A stretch of DNA of 38,619 bases from Candidatus Dadabacteria bacterium (GTDB lineage: Bacteria > Desulfobacterota_D > UBA1144 > Nemesobacterales > CSP1-2): NCBI GenBank assembly GCA_023250035.1, contig JAHFBK010000005.1:1-38619 (forward strand), written 5' to 3'. Positions 37,470 through 38,619 of this stretch are shown here, in pieces (the stretch's first letter is position 1; every line of letters starts with the position of its first letter). Below the pieces are notes generated by a model. That model ran no database searches. It was given only the letters and a program-made list of their open reading frames with translations, and had not been told where the DNA came from. Made by a program: the position numbers and the translations under genes.

Positions 37470-37520
37470 TGTCATTTCGAACGAATGTGAGAAATCTAGA
37501 TTTCTCGTTTCGAAATGACA
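37470..37520. repeat. TGTCATTTCGAA...GAGAAATCTAGATTTCTC...TTTCGAAATGACA inverted repeat
   Basis: Nested palindrome: central 18-bp perfect palindrome plus outer tgtcatttcgaa / ttcgaaatgaca arms. Confidence 0.9.
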
Positions 37521-37589
37521 AATCGGGCCCTCCACATCACTTGTGGCTGAAACGACATATGAATTCTGACAGAATGTGTCATCTTAAAG

Positions 37590-37655
37590 CTTGTCCTGAG
37601 TCGAAGCTCTGAGCCCTTCGGCTTCGCTTAGGGTAAACTCCGTCGAAGGGTTCCT
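37590..37655. repeat. CTTGTCCTGAG...CCCTTCGGCTTCGCTTAGG...GTCGAAGGGTTCCTGA repeat
   Basis: cttgtcctgagtcgaagctctgagcccttcggcttcgcttagggtaaactccgtcgaagggttcctgac. Confidence 0.7.
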
Positions 37656-37697
37656 GACATTGACAGGCTTTTTGCACACTATAAAATCGACTAAGTA

Positions 37698-38619
37698 TTA
37701 ACTCCCCAGTATCGTTCCCTCTTTGATTTTCCTTCCTCTTAAGAACTCTTTGGTCTTTAGTTTTTTCCCTCCCTCAATTTGAAGTTCCAGAATATCAAGA
37801 GTGTCTTTTCCTGTTGCAACTCTCAAAATCCCAGAATCTGATTTCATTACTTCTCCTGGATTTCCCTCACCTTCGATAATACGAGCTTTATATATTTTTA
37901 GGAGTTTTCCCTCAAGATTTGTATAGGCACTAGGCCATGGAAGGGCTCCACGGATCAGGTTTCTAATCTCTTTTGCTGGTTTTTCCCAATCTATCTTTCC
38001 GTCCTCTTTTTTAAGCATTGGCGCGTAAGTAGCCTGTGAGTGATCTTGAGGAATAGGACTCAGCTTTCCTTCTTTCAGAAGCCTTATTGTTTCAATTAAA
38101 AGCTTGGCTCCTATCTCAGAAAGTTTCTCAGATAATGTTTCTCCAGTATCTTCATCATCAATCGGTACCTCTTTTTTAAGGAGCATATCGCCAGTGTCCA
38201 TTCCCTCATCCATTTTCATCGTAGTAATTCCTGTAATTTTTTCACCTCGAATTATCGTCCAGTTGATAGGTGCGGCGCCTCTATATTTGGGAAGAAGTGA
38301 TGCGTGGACATTGATAGAACCATGGGGAGGAAAGTCTAGTATATTCTTCGGTAGGATTTTTCCGTAAGCAGCAACACAGATTAGGTCTGGACTAAATTTT
38401 TTGAGCTCGTTAAAAAACTCCTCTGTTTTAATCTTAGCGGGTTGCAAAACAGATATTCCGTGCTTTTCGGCAAGAACCTTAGTAGGAGGCGGAGCGATCT
38501 CAAGCCCTCGCCCTTTAGGTTTATCAGGCTGGGTTACAACTGCAACAACCTCCTCTCCTGACTCAATCAGAGCTCTCAGGGAAGGCACAGCAAATTCAGG
38601 CGTCCCCATGAATATTATT
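37698..38619 (-). CDS. fmt: Methionyl-tRNA formyltransferase (N-terminus truncated by window edge)
   Basis: IIFMGTPEFAVPSLRALIESGEEVVAVVTQPDKPKGRG; NVHASLLPKYRGAAPINWTIIRGEKITGITTMKMDEGMDTGDML. Confidence 0.95.
   Translation of the reverse strand, partial: IIFMGTPEFAVPSLRALIESGEEVVAVVTQPDKPKGRGLEIAPPPTKVLAEKHGISVLQPAKIKTEEFFNELKKFSPDLICVAAYGKILPKNILDFPPHGSINVHASLLPKYRGAAPINWTIIRGEKITGITTMKMDEGMDTGDMLLKKEVPIDDEDTGETLSEKLSEIGAKLLIETIRLLKEGKLSPIPQDHSQATYAPMLKKEDGKIDWEKPAKEIRNLIRGALPWPSAYTNLEGKLLKIYKARIIEGEGNPGEVMKSDSGILRVATGKDTLDILELQIEGGKKLKTKEFLRGRKIKEGTILGS

Noticed and set aside
1-38619. CRISPR arrays, prophage genes, toxin-antitoxin or anti-phage defence cassettes
   Set aside because: No regularly spaced direct repeats, cas, phage structural, integrase or recognisable defence genes were found in either strand.

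Overview
38.6 kb chromosomal window from an AT-rich Gram-negative-type bacterium. Gene repertoire and intergenic palindromes resemble deep-branching deltaproteobacterial (Desulfobacterota-like) genomes, but I cannot assign taxonomy from sequence alone. Most of it is housekeeping or metabolism: argG, queA, rlmD/trmA-like, aroC, rluD, yfiH/pgeF, alsS-like, prfB with its +1 programmed frameshift, nadK, fmt. The most notable segment is about 15.3-23.1 kb. It encodes a DJ-1/PfpI protein, a PilZ-domain fusion to an alpha-oxoamine synthase (AOS)-fold PLP enzyme whose Schiff-base lysine appears replaced by His, and then a near-consensus sigma-54 (-24/-12) promoter directly followed by a GEMM-I (cyclic dinucleotide) riboswitch-like RNA with an atypical pocket nucleotide. 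Downstream lie a SAM methyltransferase, a PDZ/7TM-type histidine kinase and a REC-PAS-HK-REC hybrid kinase whose C-terminal receiver lacks the phospho-acceptor Asp (D to N). This suggests a locus wired to cyclic dinucleotide signalling at both RNA and protein level. Other points: two disrupted genes (a TMTC-like membrane/TPR protein with one in-frame TAA; an SbcD/Mre11-type nuclease with a -1 frameshift) and several families of intergenic palindromic repeats, densely nested at 13.4-14.0 kb. No rRNA, tRNA, CRISPR array, prophage or intact transposon was found by eye.
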